A stretch of DNA of 64,000 bases from Mycobacterium vicinigordonae (GCF_013466425.1 NZ_CP059165.1:744001-808000); one strand, 5' to 3'; positions 44,871-54,462 are shown, numbered from the stretch's first letter. Notes: generated by a model from the sequence alone, not told the origin. A program made the numbers and translations.

Positions 44871-46360
44871 GCACCGGCGATCGGGTTCGCGCAATACTGG
44901 GCGGAACCATCCAGGCCTATCGCGGGGAGCCTGCCTACCGGCAGCGTGCCGATGTCTTCTACGAACTGGAACGCATCGGCGCGCGGCTCAACGAGCCCAT
45001 CCGCATCGCCCTCGCCGGCACCCTCAAGGCAGGCAAATCCACGTTGGTCAATGCCCTGGTAGGTGACGATATCGCGCCGACGGACGCGACCGAGGCCACC
45101 AGAATCGTCACCTGGTTTCGGCACGGACCGACCCCGAAGGTCACCGCCATCCATCGCAGCGGACGCCGCAGCAACGTCCCGATCACTCACCGCGACGGGT
45201 TGAGCTTCGACTTGCGCAACTGCGACCCCGCCGACGTGATGAACCTGGACGTCGAATGGCCGGCGGAGGAACTGACGCAGTCCACCATCATCGACACCCC
45301 TGGCACGTCGTCGCTGACGCGGGAGGCCTCCGAGCGCACCCTGCAGTTGCTGGTTCCCCCCGACGGGGTTCCGAGGGTGGATGCGGTTGTCTTCTTGCTG
45401 CGTACCCTCAATGCAGCCGACATTGCGCTCCTCAAACAGATCGGCGGGCTGGTCGGGGGATCCGCCGGCGCGCTGGGCATCATTGGCGTGGCCTCGCGGG
45501 CCGACGAGATCGGTGCGGGCCGCATCGACGCGATGCTCTCGGCCAATGATGTCGCCAAACGGTTCACCAGCGAGCTGACTCAAACGGGCATCTGCCAGGC
45601 GGTGGTCCCGGTTTCGGGGCTGCTCGCCATGACCGCGCGCACCTTGCGCCAGGGAGAATTCGTCGCGCTGCAGAAGCTGGCCGGATCCGATGCCACCGAG
45701 CTCAACAAGGCCTTGCTGAGCGCGGATCGATTCGTGCGGCCGGACAGTCCGCTGCCTATCGACGCAGCGATCCGCGCGCAACTGCTGGAACGATTCGGGA
45801 TGTTCGGTATCCGGATCTCGATCGCCATGCTGGCCGCCGGAGTGACCAATGCTGCCGGCCTGGCCACCGAATTGTTGGAACGCAGCGGGCTCGTGGCGCT
45901 GCGCAATGTCATCGACCAGCAGTTCGCGCAGCGTTCGGACATGCTCAAGGCGCACACGGCGCTGGTGTCGTTGCGTAGGTTCGTCGAGGCGCACCCGGTG
46001 CTGGCGACCCCGTACGTCATCGCCGACATCGACCCGCTGCTGGCCGACACCCATGCCTTCGAGGAACTTCGACTGCTGAGTCTATTGCCAACGCGCACAA
46101 TGACTTTGCGGGACGACGACATCGTCGCGCTGCGACGAATCATCGGCGGCTCGGGCACCGACCCGGCCAGCCGGCTGGGCTTGGACCCCCAGGAGTGTGC
46201 GGCCGACCCACAGAAGGCGCCGCAGGCGGCGTTCGCCGCGGCGCAACGCTGGCGCCGACGCGCCGACCATCCGCTCAACGACCCCTTCACCACCAGGGCG
46301 TGCCGTGCCGCGGTGCGCAGTGCCGAGGCGATGATCGCCGAGTTCTCCGTCCGGCACTGA
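44867..46360 (+). CDS. iniC: IniC, dynamin-like GTPase partner
   Basis: The 497-residue protein has P-loop GTLKAGKS near residues 50-57, switch motif IIDTPGTSS near 143, and VASRADE as base-binding candidate, followed by helical regions. It lacks the clear hydrophobic hairpin seen in IniA. It starts at a GTG whose GTGA overlaps the iniA stop, so IniA and IniC are translationally coupled and probably work together. Size agrees with M. tuberculosis IniC (about 493). Confidence 0.95.
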   Translation: MSTGDRVRAILGGTIQAYRGEPAYRQRADVFYELERIGARLNEPIRIALAGTLKAGKSTLVNALVGDDIAPTDATEATRIVTWFRHGPTPKVTAIHRSGRRSNVPITHRDGLSFDLRNCDPADVMNLDVEWPAEELTQSTIIDTPGTSSLTREASERTLQLLVPPDGVPRVDAVVFLLRTLNAADIALLKQIGGLVGGSAGALGIIGVASRADEIGAGRIDAMLSANDVAKRFTSELTQTGICQAVVPVSGLLAMTARTLRQGEFVALQKLAGSDATELNKALLSADRFVRPDSPLPIDAAIRAQLLERFGMFGIRISIAMLAAGVTNAAGLATELLERSGLVALRNVIDQQFAQRSDMLKAHTALVSLRRFVEAHPVLATPYVIADIDPLLADTHAFEELRLLSLLPTRTMTLRDDDIVALRRIIGGSGTDPASRLGLDPQECAADPQKAPQAAFAAAQRWRRRADHPLNDPFTTRACRAAVRSAEAMIAEFSVRH

Positions 46361-46400
46361 CGGGAAGGTCCGGCATCAAACCACGCTCTGCTGAGACCCG

Positions 46401-46424
46401 CCGCCGGGAGACCCTTTCCGGCGG
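46401..46424. terminator. Hairpin between convergent iniC and Hsp70-like gene
   Basis: CCGCCGG (46401-46407) and CCGGCGG (46418-46424) form a 7-bp GC-only stem with a 10-base loop in the 89-base gap between the two convergent stops. There is no good T-run, so it is a weak or factor-dependent terminator candidate for either direction. Confidence 0.4.
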
Positions 46425-46449
46425 TCGTCCAACAGGAGACGCCAGGCGG

Positions 46450-48255
46450 TTAGCCGCCCGGAGCGTTCGGGTTTATCGGGAACAGGGGTGGCCGGGTCGG
46501 TCTGGTGGGTACCGGCCGCGTGGTTGTCGGGGGCGCCGTAGTCGTCGGCGGATTAGTGGTTGTCGGCTGGGTGGTGGTCGGCTGCGTGGTGGTGGTCGTC
46601 GGCTGAGTTGTCGTGGTGCTGGTCGGACTCGTTGTCGTTGAGATCGATGACGTCGTCGACGTGGTGGTGGGTTCGGCGGTCGTCGTGGTCACCGGGACCT
46701 CCGTCGTGACGGTGACCGGCGGCGGATAGATCACCGTCGTGGTGTGGCTATTGTCGGGCCCGACCACGTCGCTGGTGATGGGCGGTGGCTGTGACGTGGT
46801 GACGACCGGCTTGGTTGTGGTGTTGTGGCCCATGGTCAACGCCAGCACCACGGCGACCAGGATCGCCGCCGCCGCACCGGCCAGGCTCAACAGAATGGCC
46901 GGCCGTCGGTACCAGATGGGGACGTCGGTCACCTCGGGAGGGGGCTCCGGCCGGGCGGCCGGGTAATCCGGCGTGGGTGTGGGCTCCCCTGGGCTGGTGT
47001 AGTCGGCGGGCCCGGTGTAGGGGACCGGTTCGCCACCCGTGCCAGTGTCCTCGGACCAGGCCAGGGCGCGATCGGTACTTTGCCGGGCGCCATCGGGGAA
47101 GGTTTCGGTGGGCACCGCGCTGGTGGGTTCGCCGGTCGGCGCCGCGGGTGCCGCGACGGTCGCCGGACCTACGGCGCCGACGATGCCCGTCGGCACTTCG
47201 ACGGCAGGGCCCATACCGGTCGCCGCTCCCGCCGACGTCTGGTCCTGCCCCAGCGCCGCGGCGCCGACCGCCGCGCTGAACAGCGGTTCAGGGGTGGTGA
47301 ATACCGGCACCTGCAGGGCATCGGAGAGCCGGGTAGTGATCAGCGGGATGCTGGCGCCTCCGCCGGCAGCCCCCACGGCCGCCAAGCGCGCAATCTTGTT
47401 GCGCTGCAGTACATCTCCGATTGCCGCGATGAAACGGTCCAGCGGTGTAGAGATGAGCTGCTCGAATTCGCTGCGGGTCAGCTGCCGGTCGCCGCCGGGG
47501 GTACCGGTGGAGACGGTGGCTACCGTCGTCGCCGAGAGTTGTTCCTTGGCGGCGCGACAGCCACCGAGCATGCGTGTCACCGACCCCATTGAGGTCGCGG
47601 TGTTGGAGACGCTGGTGTCATCGACGCCAGGGGAGACGGTCAGTAGGTGATTGAGGATGAGTTGGTCGATGTCGTCGCCGGAGAATTCGCTGTAACGGAC
47701 CGTTCCGCCGAGCTGTCGGAAATTGGATCCGGCGTCGGCCAGCGTGATGCTGGTGCCGCCAGCGCCGAAGTCGCACAACGCGACCACACCGCTGGCGGGA
47801 AACCCCGGTCTGGCCTTCAGCGTCGCCAGCGCGGCGGCGGCGTCGGAGATCAGGGTCGGAGTTCCGCCCTTGACGGCCAGATCGGGTTGGGCGAACAGCT
47901 CTTGGCGCAGCGCGGCGACCTGGTTCTCCGACCAATAGGCGGGGAACGCGATGGTGAGCGGAGTTCCATAGCCGACGATGCGTGCCATCGCCTCGAGCGC
48001 CTCGATCGTCAGTGCCTGACCCAGGTATTTGGTGCCGTCGGCGGCGACCAGCGGTGACGGGTCGCCGACCCGCTCGACAAAACCCCGCAACACCAGGCCG
48101 GACTCGTTGAGGTTCGGGTTCTCCTCGGGTAGCCCGACTTCGGACTGCCGGTGGTCGAAAAGCGTCAGGACCGGCGTGCGGGCCACCGGGACACTACCGC
48201 CGCGGGCCGCGACCAGGTTGGCAACCCCGATCGACAAACCGAGCGACTCGCTCAT
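46450..48255 (-). CDS. Hsp70-like membrane-anchored protein with Thr/Pro-rich tail
   Basis: The 601-residue protein has an Hsp70/actin-type ATPase domain (about 1-350): LGLSIGVANLVAARGG for the first phosphate loop, FPAYWSENQVAALRQE, VVALCDFGAGGTSITLAD for the second, LGGCRAAKEQLS, and VGAAGGGASIPLI. A linker rich in Pro/Thr/Glu follows, then a membrane helix at about 448-475 after WYRRP, then a Thr/Ser/Pro tail with many TTT runs, probably outside the membrane. There is no substrate-binding domain of DnaK type. Rv0312 of M. tuberculosis is of this type. GTG 48261 is an alternative start, but AGGGG is better spaced for ATG 48255. Confidence 0.85.
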   Translation of the reverse strand: MSESLGLSIGVANLVAARGGSVPVARTPVLTLFDHRQSEVGLPEENPNLNESGLVLRGFVERVGDPSPLVAADGTKYLGQALTIEALEAMARIVGYGTPLTIAFPAYWSENQVAALRQELFAQPDLAVKGGTPTLISDAAAALATLKARPGFPASGVVALCDFGAGGTSITLADAGSNFRQLGGTVRYSEFSGDDIDQLILNHLLTVSPGVDDTSVSNTATSMGSVTRMLGGCRAAKEQLSATTVATVSTGTPGGDRQLTRSEFEQLISTPLDRFIAAIGDVLQRNKIARLAAVGAAGGGASIPLITTRLSDALQVPVFTTPEPLFSAAVGAAALGQDQTSAGAATGMGPAVEVPTGIVGAVGPATVAAPAAPTGEPTSAVPTETFPDGARQSTDRALAWSEDTGTGGEPVPYTGPADYTSPGEPTPTPDYPAARPEPPPEVTDVPIWYRRPAILLSLAGAAAAILVAVVLALTMGHNTTTKPVVTTSQPPPITSDVVGPDNSHTTTVIYPPPVTVTTEVPVTTTTAEPTTTSTTSSISTTTSPTSTTTTQPTTTTTQPTTTQPTTTNPPTTTAPPTTTRPVPTRPTRPPLFPINPNAPGG

Positions 48256-48337
48256 ATCCACACCCCTGTGTCTCTACTTTTTCTGGCGGTCGGCGGCCGT
48301 CCCCCACCATAGCCGTCACCGATTGGGCCGGGATGGG

Positions 48338-48844
48338 TCACAGCCCGGGTGGCAAATTGATGACGGTCGGTATCGACGGCAGCGTGATCTGCGACGGAAG
48401 CTGGGGGATCAGGCCGGGTGCCGGGGAATTCGCGGGCGTCGTGGTCTGGGTGCTCGACGCGGTAGTCGGTGACGTCGTGCTTGGCGTGGTGGAAGACGAC
48501 GTCGTCTCGGTCGTCGTCTCGGTCGTGGTGGTCGTCGTGGTGGTCGTGGTCGTGGTCGTGGTGGTGGTGGTCGGCTGAGTTGTCGTGGTGGTGGTCGGCG
48601 CCACGCTGGTGGTCGTGGTCACCGAGGCCGGGCTAGGGCGGCCCCGGGACAACAGCACGATGCCGTAGATGATCAGACCGATCAATACCGCGATCAGCAC
48701 GCCCCACCCCACCAGCGCAAGCGGCTTGCGCCACCCGGGAGTCGGCTCGGGTTGCGGGTCGTGTCCGTGCCCGCCGCCATAACCGTAGTTGCCGTAACCG
48801 GTCGGGTCGTTGGAGCCGAATTGCGGCGGGTCGTACCTTGTCAC
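48338..48844 (-). CDS. Single-pass membrane protein with poly-Thr tail
   Basis: The 168-residue protein has a short Gly/Tyr/Pro-rich cytoplasmic part starting MTRYDPPQFG, a membrane helix at about 42-66 after GWRKP, and an outer tail of Thr/Ser/Pro with a run of 14 Thr and then TTTETTTETTSSST. The last 25 residues (LIPQLPSQITLPSIPTVINL) are less repetitive. It resembles the next gene upstream, which has the same layout and a similar start. Both lie between lpqJ and the Hsp70-like gene. Function unknown. Confidence 0.8.
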   Translation of the reverse strand: MTRYDPPQFGSNDPTGYGNYGYGGGHGHDPQPEPTPGWRKPLALVGWGVLIAVLIGLIIYGIVLLSRGRPSPASVTTTTSVAPTTTTTTQPTTTTTTTTTTTTTTTTTETTTETTSSSTTPSTTSPTTASSTQTTTPANSPAPGLIPQLPSQITLPSIPTVINLPPGL

Positions 48845-48918
48845 GGCCGCTGATGCTAGCCGTTACGACCTACCCCGAAATGCAGCCACGCGGGCCCGTT
48901 GCCGATCGGTGACCTGCG

Positions 48919-49809
48919 TCAGGGCAGGTGCGGGACCGTGATTGTCGGCCCACCCGGAATCGTGATGGTCGACGGGATGGGCGGCAGGTGCGGGGCGCGG
49001 TGAGTCGGTTGCTGCGTCGGCTGTGGGCCGGGCGGCTGACTGCGCGGCGGGTTGGCCGGCGGCGGTTCGCTGGCGGAGCTGGTCTCCGTGCTGGTCGACT
49101 CGGTGGTGGTAGCGGTCGTGCTGGTCGACTCGGTGGTGGTCGTCGTAGTCGTGGTCGACGTCGACGTGGTGCTCGGGGCGGGGCTGGTGCCACCCCCGCT
49201 ACCGAACAGCTGCAGGACGCCGTACGCAATTAACCCCAGCAGGATCAACACCAACAGTGCCCAGCCGATCAGCGCCGCAGGCTTGCGGTACCACGGTCGC
49301 GCACTGGCATCGGCGTTGGGATCGTCAGGGTCCAGCGGGCCGAACTGATCGGGGGGCGGGCCTTCGACCGTCGGCTGGTACATCAGGGACGGATCGTCTG
49401 GTTGATACGAACCCGACGGCGGCGGACCCTCGACGGTGGGCTGATTCATCACCGACGGACTCGGCGGCGGGTAGGGGCCGGGCGGCGGTCCTTGCACCGT
49501 CGGCTGATTCTGCAGCGGTGTGCCCGACGGCGGCCCGCCGGGAGGCGGGCCCTGCGGTGGCGGGCCTTGTTGGGTCGGTCCCTGGTGCGTCGGGCCCTGG
49601 TGCGTCGGGCCCTGGTGCGTCGGGCCCTGGTATGGCGGACCTTGGTGCGTCGGGCCCTGGTATGGCGGGCCTTGTTGGGTTGGTCCCTGGTGAGTCGGGC
49701 CATGTGGTGGCGGACCCTGCGGTGGCGGGCCTTGAGGCGGATGTCCGCCGTAACCGCCGTACTGGGTCGGCTGCTCGTTGAAGTCGTCTGGTGGGCCGTA
49801 GCGTGCCAC
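48919..49809 (-). CDS. Single-pass membrane protein with GP-repeat head and Thr/Ser tail
   Basis: The 296-residue protein starts MARYGPPDDFNEQP. It has a Pro/Gly/Gln-rich region with repeats of the type GPTHQGP (about 20-75), further PTVQGPPP/PTVEGPPP repeats, a membrane helix at about 176-200 after PWYRKP, and a Thr/Ser/Glu and then Pro-rich tail ending ITIPGGPTITVPHLP. The GTG at 49809 was chosen because the upstream open frame overlaps lpqJ in another frame and lacks protein-like character. It shares start, anchor motif and tail style with its neighbour at 48338. Confidence 0.8.
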   Translation of the reverse strand: MARYGPPDDFNEQPTQYGGYGGHPPQGPPPQGPPPHGPTHQGPTQQGPPYQGPTHQGPPYQGPTHQGPTHQGPTHQGPTQQGPPPQGPPPGGPPSGTPLQNQPTVQGPPPGPYPPPSPSVMNQPTVEGPPPSGSYQPDDPSLMYQPTVEGPPPDQFGPLDPDDPNADASARPWYRKPAALIGWALLVLILLGLIAYGVLQLFGSGGGTSPAPSTTSTSTTTTTTTTESTSTTATTTESTSTETSSASEPPPANPPRSQPPGPQPTQQPTHRAPHLPPIPSTITIPGGPTITVPHLP

Positions 49810-49843
49810 GGGTCTGATCGTATAGGTCCGAACGCCTATCGGT

Positions 49844-50425
49844 TCAGAACGTGTCGACCTTGTCGATGCTGACGAACATTCCGTGTTTGGTGGCGTTGTT
49901 CTCGAAGCGCGTGCCGTCCTTGGTGGCGACGATCGTCCACCCCTGCGCGTCGTAGGTCTTGTAATCGATCTGAACGGTGGGAATGGCACCGAGATTGCCC
50001 AGAATCCACTGCACATTGCCGGCGGAGGTGATGTGGATGCCGTTGGTGTGCTCGCCGTCTTGCATCGGGGAGTTAGTGAAAGGAGCCTCGCAGCCGACAC
50101 TGTCCTTATTGATCTGGCAGCGTGTCATGCCGGACTTGGTTTCGATGAAGACGTAGCCGTTGTCGTCGGGTTTGAGCGGAATGGCCCCTGGCGCCGGATT
50201 GGGTGACGGACCGGGGTTGGTCGGCGGTAGCGCGACGGGTGTCGACGTGCCCGCCGGCGGCGGGATCATGCTGGGCCGAGGCGTCGGAAACGCGGGTTCG
50301 CCGGGCCCGTGGCTGTCCGGCCCGCGCGGCGAGGCGACCGGTCTGCCGTCGACGGTGGTGCTGCATCCGGCAAGGAGCACTGCGACGGCCAACAGGCCGA
50401 CTCGTGCCTTCGGCAAAAACCGCAC
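49844..50425 (-). CDS. lpqJ: Lipoprotein LpqJ-like
   Basis: The 193-residue protein has a lipoprotein signal peptide (RVGLLAVAVLLAGCS) with lipobox LAGC, the Cys at about residue 21 being the lipidation site. A Pro/Ser/Gly linker (about 25-75) leads to a C-terminal domain with GYVFIETKSGMTRCQINKDSVGCEA and VQIDYKTYDAQGWTI, holding two Cys likely to be bridged. Position between iniC and the amino-acid permease matches Rv0344c (lpqJ). The start is a GTG at 50425. It probably begins a leftward set with the three low-complexity-tail genes, 34 bases ahead of the first. Confidence 0.85.
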   Translation of the reverse strand: MRFLPKARVGLLAVAVLLAGCSTTVDGRPVASPRGPDSHGPGEPAFPTPRPSMIPPPAGTSTPVALPPTNPGPSPNPAPGAIPLKPDDNGYVFIETKSGMTRCQINKDSVGCEAPFTNSPMQDGEHTNGIHITSAGNVQWILGNLGAIPTVQIDYKTYDAQGWTIVATKDGTRFENNATKHGMFVSIDKVDTF

Positions 50426-50543
50426 GCGCTACTCCCCGAAATCTCCGATATCAGGAAGCCAGAGTAAGCGGGCGATCACGCGAGTTGGTGCAGTGACGCG
50501 CGTTTGGAACGGCGCCGTAGGCAAAGTGTGATCAGCGCCGCGG

Positions 50544-51959
50544 CTACTCCGAAGGCGGTCCGGCTGCGGCGGCCTGTACCCGGTTCCGGACCAGGAACCA
50601 GCCACCGATCAGCGCCGGGATGCCGACCGCCATCGCCGCCAGCATCCATTTCCCATAGGTCTCGTCGAACATCATCAGCACCAGCACGGCGGCCAGGAAC
50701 ACCAGGGTGGCCCAGCCGGTGTACGGCGACAGCGGCATGCGGAAGTTGGGGCGTTCCATTTCGCCGGCGTTGGCCAGCTGGTGGAACCGCAGCTGGCAGG
50801 CGACGATGGTCGCCCACGCCACGATGACGCCAGTCGCCGCGATGTGCAGCACGATTTCGAAAGCGTGTTTGGGGGTGACGGCGTTGAGACCGATGCCGAA
50901 CAGGCCGATCGCGGCGGTCAGCAGGATGCCGCCGAACGGCACCCCGTTCTTGGACATCACCGCCGTGAACTTCGGGCCGCTGCCGTTGATCGCCATCGAC
51001 CGCAGGATTCGCCCGGTCGAATACAGGCCGGCATTGAGGCTCGACAATGCGGCGGTGAGCACCACGAGATTCATCAGATCGTCGCCCCAGGAAATGCCGA
51101 GCTTGTTGAAGAACGTGACGAACGGGCTCTCCCCTGCCTTATAGGCGTTGTAGGGCAGCAGCAGCGCCAGCAGGATCGTCGACCCGATGTAGAAGACCGC
51201 GATGCGGAACACCACCGAGTTGATCGCTCGCGGCATCATTTTCTCCGGATCCTCGGCCTCCCCGGCGGCGATGCCCACCAATTCGACGGCGGCATAGGCG
51301 AATACGACCCCCGCGGTGACCAGGACCAGGGGCAGCAGCCCCTTCGGCAACAGACCGTCGTAGTTGCTCCACAGCGACAGCCCGGTGTCTTGGCCCTCGA
51401 TCTTGAACCGCCCCGCCAGGAACACGGTGCCCACGACCAAGAATGTCACCAATGCCAGCACCTTGATCAGGGCAGCCCAGAACTCCAGCTCACCGAACAG
51501 CTTGACCGAGATCAGGTTCATCGACAGCACCACGACCAGCGCGATCAAGGCCAGCAGCCATTGCGGGACGACCTGGAACGCATGCCAGTAGCGGCAGTAC
51601 TGCGCGATTGCGGTGGTATCAACGATCCCGGTCATCGCCCAGTTCAGGAAGTACATCCAGCCAGCGGCGTACGCCACCTTTTCACCGAAGAACTCCCGAG
51701 CGTAGGAGACGAACGATCCCGACGACGGTCGGTGCAGTACCAGTTCGCCGAGGGCACGCAGAATCAAGAAGACAAAGACGCCGCAGATCCCGAAAACGAT
51801 GAACAAGCCCGGTCCGGCCGACGCGAGCCGGCCACCGGCACCGAGGAACAGACCGGTGCCGATAGCGCCGCCCAACGCGATCATCTGCAACTGCCGGTTC
51901 TTGAGGGCCTTGTGATAACCCTCGTCTTCGCGGCCGAGAGTGCTTTCGGACGGTGTCAT
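50544..51959 (-). CDS. ansP2: Amino-acid permease, L-asparagine type
   Basis: The 471-residue protein is an APC-family transporter with about twelve membrane segments. It begins [29 protein letters not shown], the family signature, and has [19 protein letters not shown] and [27 protein letters not shown]. Rv0346c occupies this position in M. tuberculosis and is called AnsP2 (earlier aroP2). The ATG at 51959 gives the normal N-terminus; the longer open frame upstream crosses the tandem repeats. Confidence 0.92.
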   Translation of the reverse strand: MTPSESTLGREDEGYHKALKNRQLQMIALGGAIGTGLFLGAGGRLASAGPGLFIVFGICGVFVFLILRALGELVLHRPSSGSFVSYAREFFGEKVAYAAGWMYFLNWAMTGIVDTTAIAQYCRYWHAFQVVPQWLLALIALVVVLSMNLISVKLFGELEFWAALIKVLALVTFLVVGTVFLAGRFKIEGQDTGLSLWSNYDGLLPKGLLPLVLVTAGVVFAYAAVELVGIAAGEAEDPEKMMPRAINSVVFRIAVFYIGSTILLALLLPYNAYKAGESPFVTFFNKLGISWGDDLMNLVVLTAALSSLNAGLYSTGRILRSMAINGSGPKFTAVMSKNGVPFGGILLTAAIGLFGIGLNAVTPKHAFEIVLHIAATGVIVAWATIVACQLRFHQLANAGEMERPNFRMPLSPYTGWATLVFLAAVLVLMMFDETYGKWMLAAMAVGIPALIGGWFLVRNRVQAAAAGPPSE

Positions 51960-52047
51960 CCAGTTCCTTGTCGCTGTTGCTAGCGGGGGACGCCGCGAGA
52001 CTGGGAGCCAGGCTATCCCACCGTCGTCCTTCGAGCAGTTCGGCGGC

Positions 52048-52117
52048 CTGCGTCGGACGCGATAATGGCCCTGCGTCGGACGCGATAATGGCCCTGCGTC
52101 GCGACGCGATAATGGCT
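52048..52117 (+). repeat. Three tandem repeats (23, 23, 24 bp) with ATAATG cores
   Basis: Units lie at 52048-52070, 52071-52093 and 52094-52117. The first two are identical and the third has one extra base near its middle. Each has CTGCGTCG, then CGCGATAATGGC. The hexamer GATAAT is a good -10 element, so the array gives three stacked promoter-like sequences in the divergent gap between ansP2 and the DUF4185 gene. Confidence 0.88.
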
Positions 52118-52131
52118 GAGTGGAGCACGCG

Positions 52132-53175
52132 ATGCGGCGCGGAGAGGTGCGCAACTTCGGGCCGGTCGCCGGAACGGGGGCAGCCCGTGCCATCCCGGGC
52201 ATCGGCGCAGCGGACCTGGGCGAGGTGGTGCAACTACCGAACGGGTCGTATGTGGCCGTCTTCGGTGATTGCTTCGGTGGCGACCGGGTGGGCAGCGCTC
52301 CGCACTATCCGTCGGCGGCGGTGCCGGTGAAATTCGACGAGCACGGCCGACCTGAATTCGGCGCGCCGCTGACCGGCCCGCGAGGGAGTCGAAACCCGCT
52401 GTTCGTGCCGCCGCGTCGGGCGCGCGGCTTCAACACGCTTCCGTCGGGCAGCGTCGCCCTCGGCGACCGGACGTACATGCTTGTGGTCGGCACGCACGAG
52501 CTGAAACCGGACGGTGGTTCCTGGCTGGTGAAGGTCACCGACGATCCTGCCAGGGGCTGGAAACCGGTCAGGGGGTCCTGGCGCCCCGGCGATTACGCCG
52601 CCGGCGGGCAGTCTCAGATCAGCGGCTACCAAGCCGACGACGGCTACGTGTACGTGGTCGCCGATTCGTTCGACCGCACTCGGCCGGTCACGCTGTACCG
52701 GACCGACCCCCGTAGGTTCACCGATCGGTCCGCCTGGCGGCCGTATGTCAAATCTTCGGATGGCAGAACGGGCTGGGGCAGACCGGGGCAGGCGCCCGTC
52801 GCCATCAGTGTCACCAATTTCGGAGAACTGAGCTTCCGGCAAGTCGACGGCGCAGCGGTGCTGGCCGGTTTCAACGTCCGAAACGGCCCCGACGGTGCGG
52901 TGGAGATCTGGGTGGCGGACAGCCCTACCGGGATTTTCCAGCACGGAACCATGACGGTTCTCATGCAGCAGAGCGACCCGCACGGTTCGAACTTCGTGCC
53001 GCAGAACTACGGCGGGTACATCCTGCCCGGCTCGACTCTTGATCGAATGAATATCTTTGCCAGCCAATGGAACACGCGTGCAGATGAACACGGGATCCCG
53101 CTGGGTGCGCCGTACAACACGCAGTTGGTCGTCGCCAACCTGGGCCAGCGGAGCCTCAATAGTCAACCGCTGTGA
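52132..53175 (+). CDS. DUF4185 domain protein
   Basis: The 347-residue protein matches DUF4185, a five-bladed-propeller-like domain: [45 protein letters not shown], and [20 protein letters not shown]. No signal peptide is evident in this start. GGAG lies six bases before the ATG at 52132, which I prefer to the GTG at 52120. The 3' end overlaps the convergent enoyl-CoA hydratase gene by 20 bases. Function of the family is not established; relatives resemble glycosidase-type propellers. Confidence 0.82.
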   Translation: MRRGEVRNFGPVAGTGAARAIPGIGAADLGEVVQLPNGSYVAVFGDCFGGDRVGSAPHYPSAAVPVKFDEHGRPEFGAPLTGPRGSRNPLFVPPRRARGFNTLPSGSVALGDRTYMLVVGTHELKPDGGSWLVKVTDDPARGWKPVRGSWRPGDYAAGGQSQISGYQADDGYVYVVADSFDRTRPVTLYRTDPRRFTDRSAWRPYVKSSDGRTGWGRPGQAPVAISVTNFGELSFRQVDGAAVLAGFNVRNGPDGAVEIWVADSPTGIFQHGTMTVLMQQSDPHGSNFVPQNYGGYILPGSTLDRMNIFASQWNTRADEHGIPLGAPYNTQLVVANLGQRSLNSQPL

Positions 53176-53818
53176 GCGCTTGGGCGGCGGGGCCGAACAT
53201 GGTCTGTTTGATGGCACCCAGTGTGCCCCGGTCCTTTTGGCCCAGCGGTCGCAGCAGATCGGTGGCCGCTGCGGTTACTTCGCCTTCGCCGGCGGTGGCG
53301 TCGACGATCCCGAGTTCGGCGGCGTCGGTACCGCCGAACCGCCGCCCGGTGGTCATCGAGGCGACGGCTGCTCCCGCAGTGAGCTTGGCCTGGATGATCG
53401 CGGCCATGCCGGGGGTGAACGGGATCCTGATGTCGACCTCGGGGAAGCAGAAATAGCCGCGGTCGGCCCGCATCAGGCGAAAGTCGTGCGCCAGAGCCAA
53501 CATCGCTCCGGCGCCGAACGCGTGGCCGACGACCGCCGCGGCGGTTGGTATGGGCAGGGTCAGCATGCGCGCCAGCAGGGTCTGGACTCGGCCGACGTAC
53601 CACTGGGTTTGATCACCATGTGCGCCGAGCCAGTCCAGATCCAGTCCGTTGGTGTAGAACTTGCCGGTCGCGGTGGTGACGAGGCCTTGTGCGTCGCTGG
53701 CTTCGATGGCGTCCAGGTGGGCGTTAATTTCGTCGAGAAACACTGGTGAGAAACGATTTTCGTCGTCACCGAGGTTGAGGACGGCGATCTTCTCGTCGTA
53801 GTCCAAGGTGATGGTCAT
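53156..53818 (-). CDS. Enoyl-CoA hydratase/isomerase family protein
   Basis: The 220-residue protein is a short crotonase-fold enzyme, similar to delta3-delta2-enoyl-CoA isomerases. It shows ENRFSPVFLDEINAHLDAI, the oxyanion-hole segment TGKFYTNGLDLDWL, and a second one in AAVVGHAFGAGAMLALAHDFRLMRADRGYFCFPEVDI. The Glu in FPEVD is a candidate catalytic residue. The ATG at 53818 overlaps the stop of the upstream TetR gene in ATGA, so the pair is translationally coupled and the regulator probably controls this enzyme. GGGAG precedes the start. Confidence 0.9.
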   Translation of the reverse strand: MTITLDYDEKIAVLNLGDDENRFSPVFLDEINAHLDAIEASDAQGLVTTATGKFYTNGLDLDWLGAHGDQTQWYVGRVQTLLARMLTLPIPTAAAVVGHAFGAGAMLALAHDFRLMRADRGYFCFPEVDIRIPFTPGMAAIIQAKLTAGAAVASMTTGRRFGGTDAAELGIVDATAGEGEVTAAATDLLRPLGQKDRGTLGAIKQTMFGPAAQALTAVDY

Positions 53819-54456
53819 GGTTCGCTCCCTTTTCCTGCTTCTTTCCTGGATGGCGGGCCGACGTCCAGGACGGCCTGCACGGCTGCGCGCAGATGAGCCC
53901 GAGCTGTCTTGCTGTTCAACCGATTGCGGTTGAGCAGGATCGCGGTGGGCAGGTCGACGATGCATTCCGTGATGGTGTCAACGGCCTCGGCGTCCTTTCG
54001 TTCCCATACGCCGATGGCGAGCCGGATCATCAGTTGTATCAACTGACGTTCGAGTTCTCGTATTTTGCTGAGAGTTTCGTCGGGAAGCTTTTTGTTGAGC
54101 AGTTCGTCGCGGGGCACGGTAAGCAGCAGTCGGCCGGAGTTCGGATACTGGTTGACGAATGCCGCCGGTGCGTCTGCGGCGCTCAGGACGGCCTGCACGC
54201 CGGCGGCTTCACCTCCCGTTGAGAGCGCCTCGTCCACCGACGCGTTCTGGGTGTTCAAGAACCGGCGAGCCGCGCGAAGCCACGCCTGTGCGAGTAGTCC
54301 GGCACGCGACCCGAAGCCGTGATACAGCGCGCCGTTGGACACCCCGACGTCGGCGCTGATCGCGCGAATCGTCACCGCGGCCGGGCCCGAGGCCACGGCC
54401 AGCGAGTCGACGGCATCGAGGACCCGATCGCGGTCATGGATGCGGGGACGGGGCAT
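53815..54456 (-). CDS. TetR family transcriptional regulator
   Basis: The 213-residue protein has a TetR DNA-binding domain at about 8-58 (RDRVLDAVDSLAVASGPAAVT, then IRAISADVGVSNGALYHGFGSRAGL) and a helical ligand domain. A perfect 30-bp palindrome starts 7 bases upstream of its ATG, so it very likely represses its own operon with the enoyl-CoA hydratase gene; an acyl-CoA or fatty acid ligand is plausible but not shown. Confidence 0.92.
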   Translation of the reverse strand: MPRPRIHDRDRVLDAVDSLAVASGPAAVTIRAISADVGVSNGALYHGFGSRAGLLAQAWLRAARRFLNTQNASVDEALSTGGEAAGVQAVLSAADAPAAFVNQYPNSGRLLLTVPRDELLNKKLPDETLSKIRELERQLIQLMIRLAIGVWERKDAEAVDTITECIVDLPTAILLNRNRLNSKTARAHLRAAVQAVLDVGPPSRKEAGKGSEP

Positions 54457-54462
54457 GGATTC

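Noticed and set aside
49810..50100. N-terminal extension of the tail protein at 48919 over lpqJ
   Set aside because: The extension lies in another frame across the lpqJ coding sequence and has no protein-like character; the GTG at 49809 gives a start that matches the sister gene.
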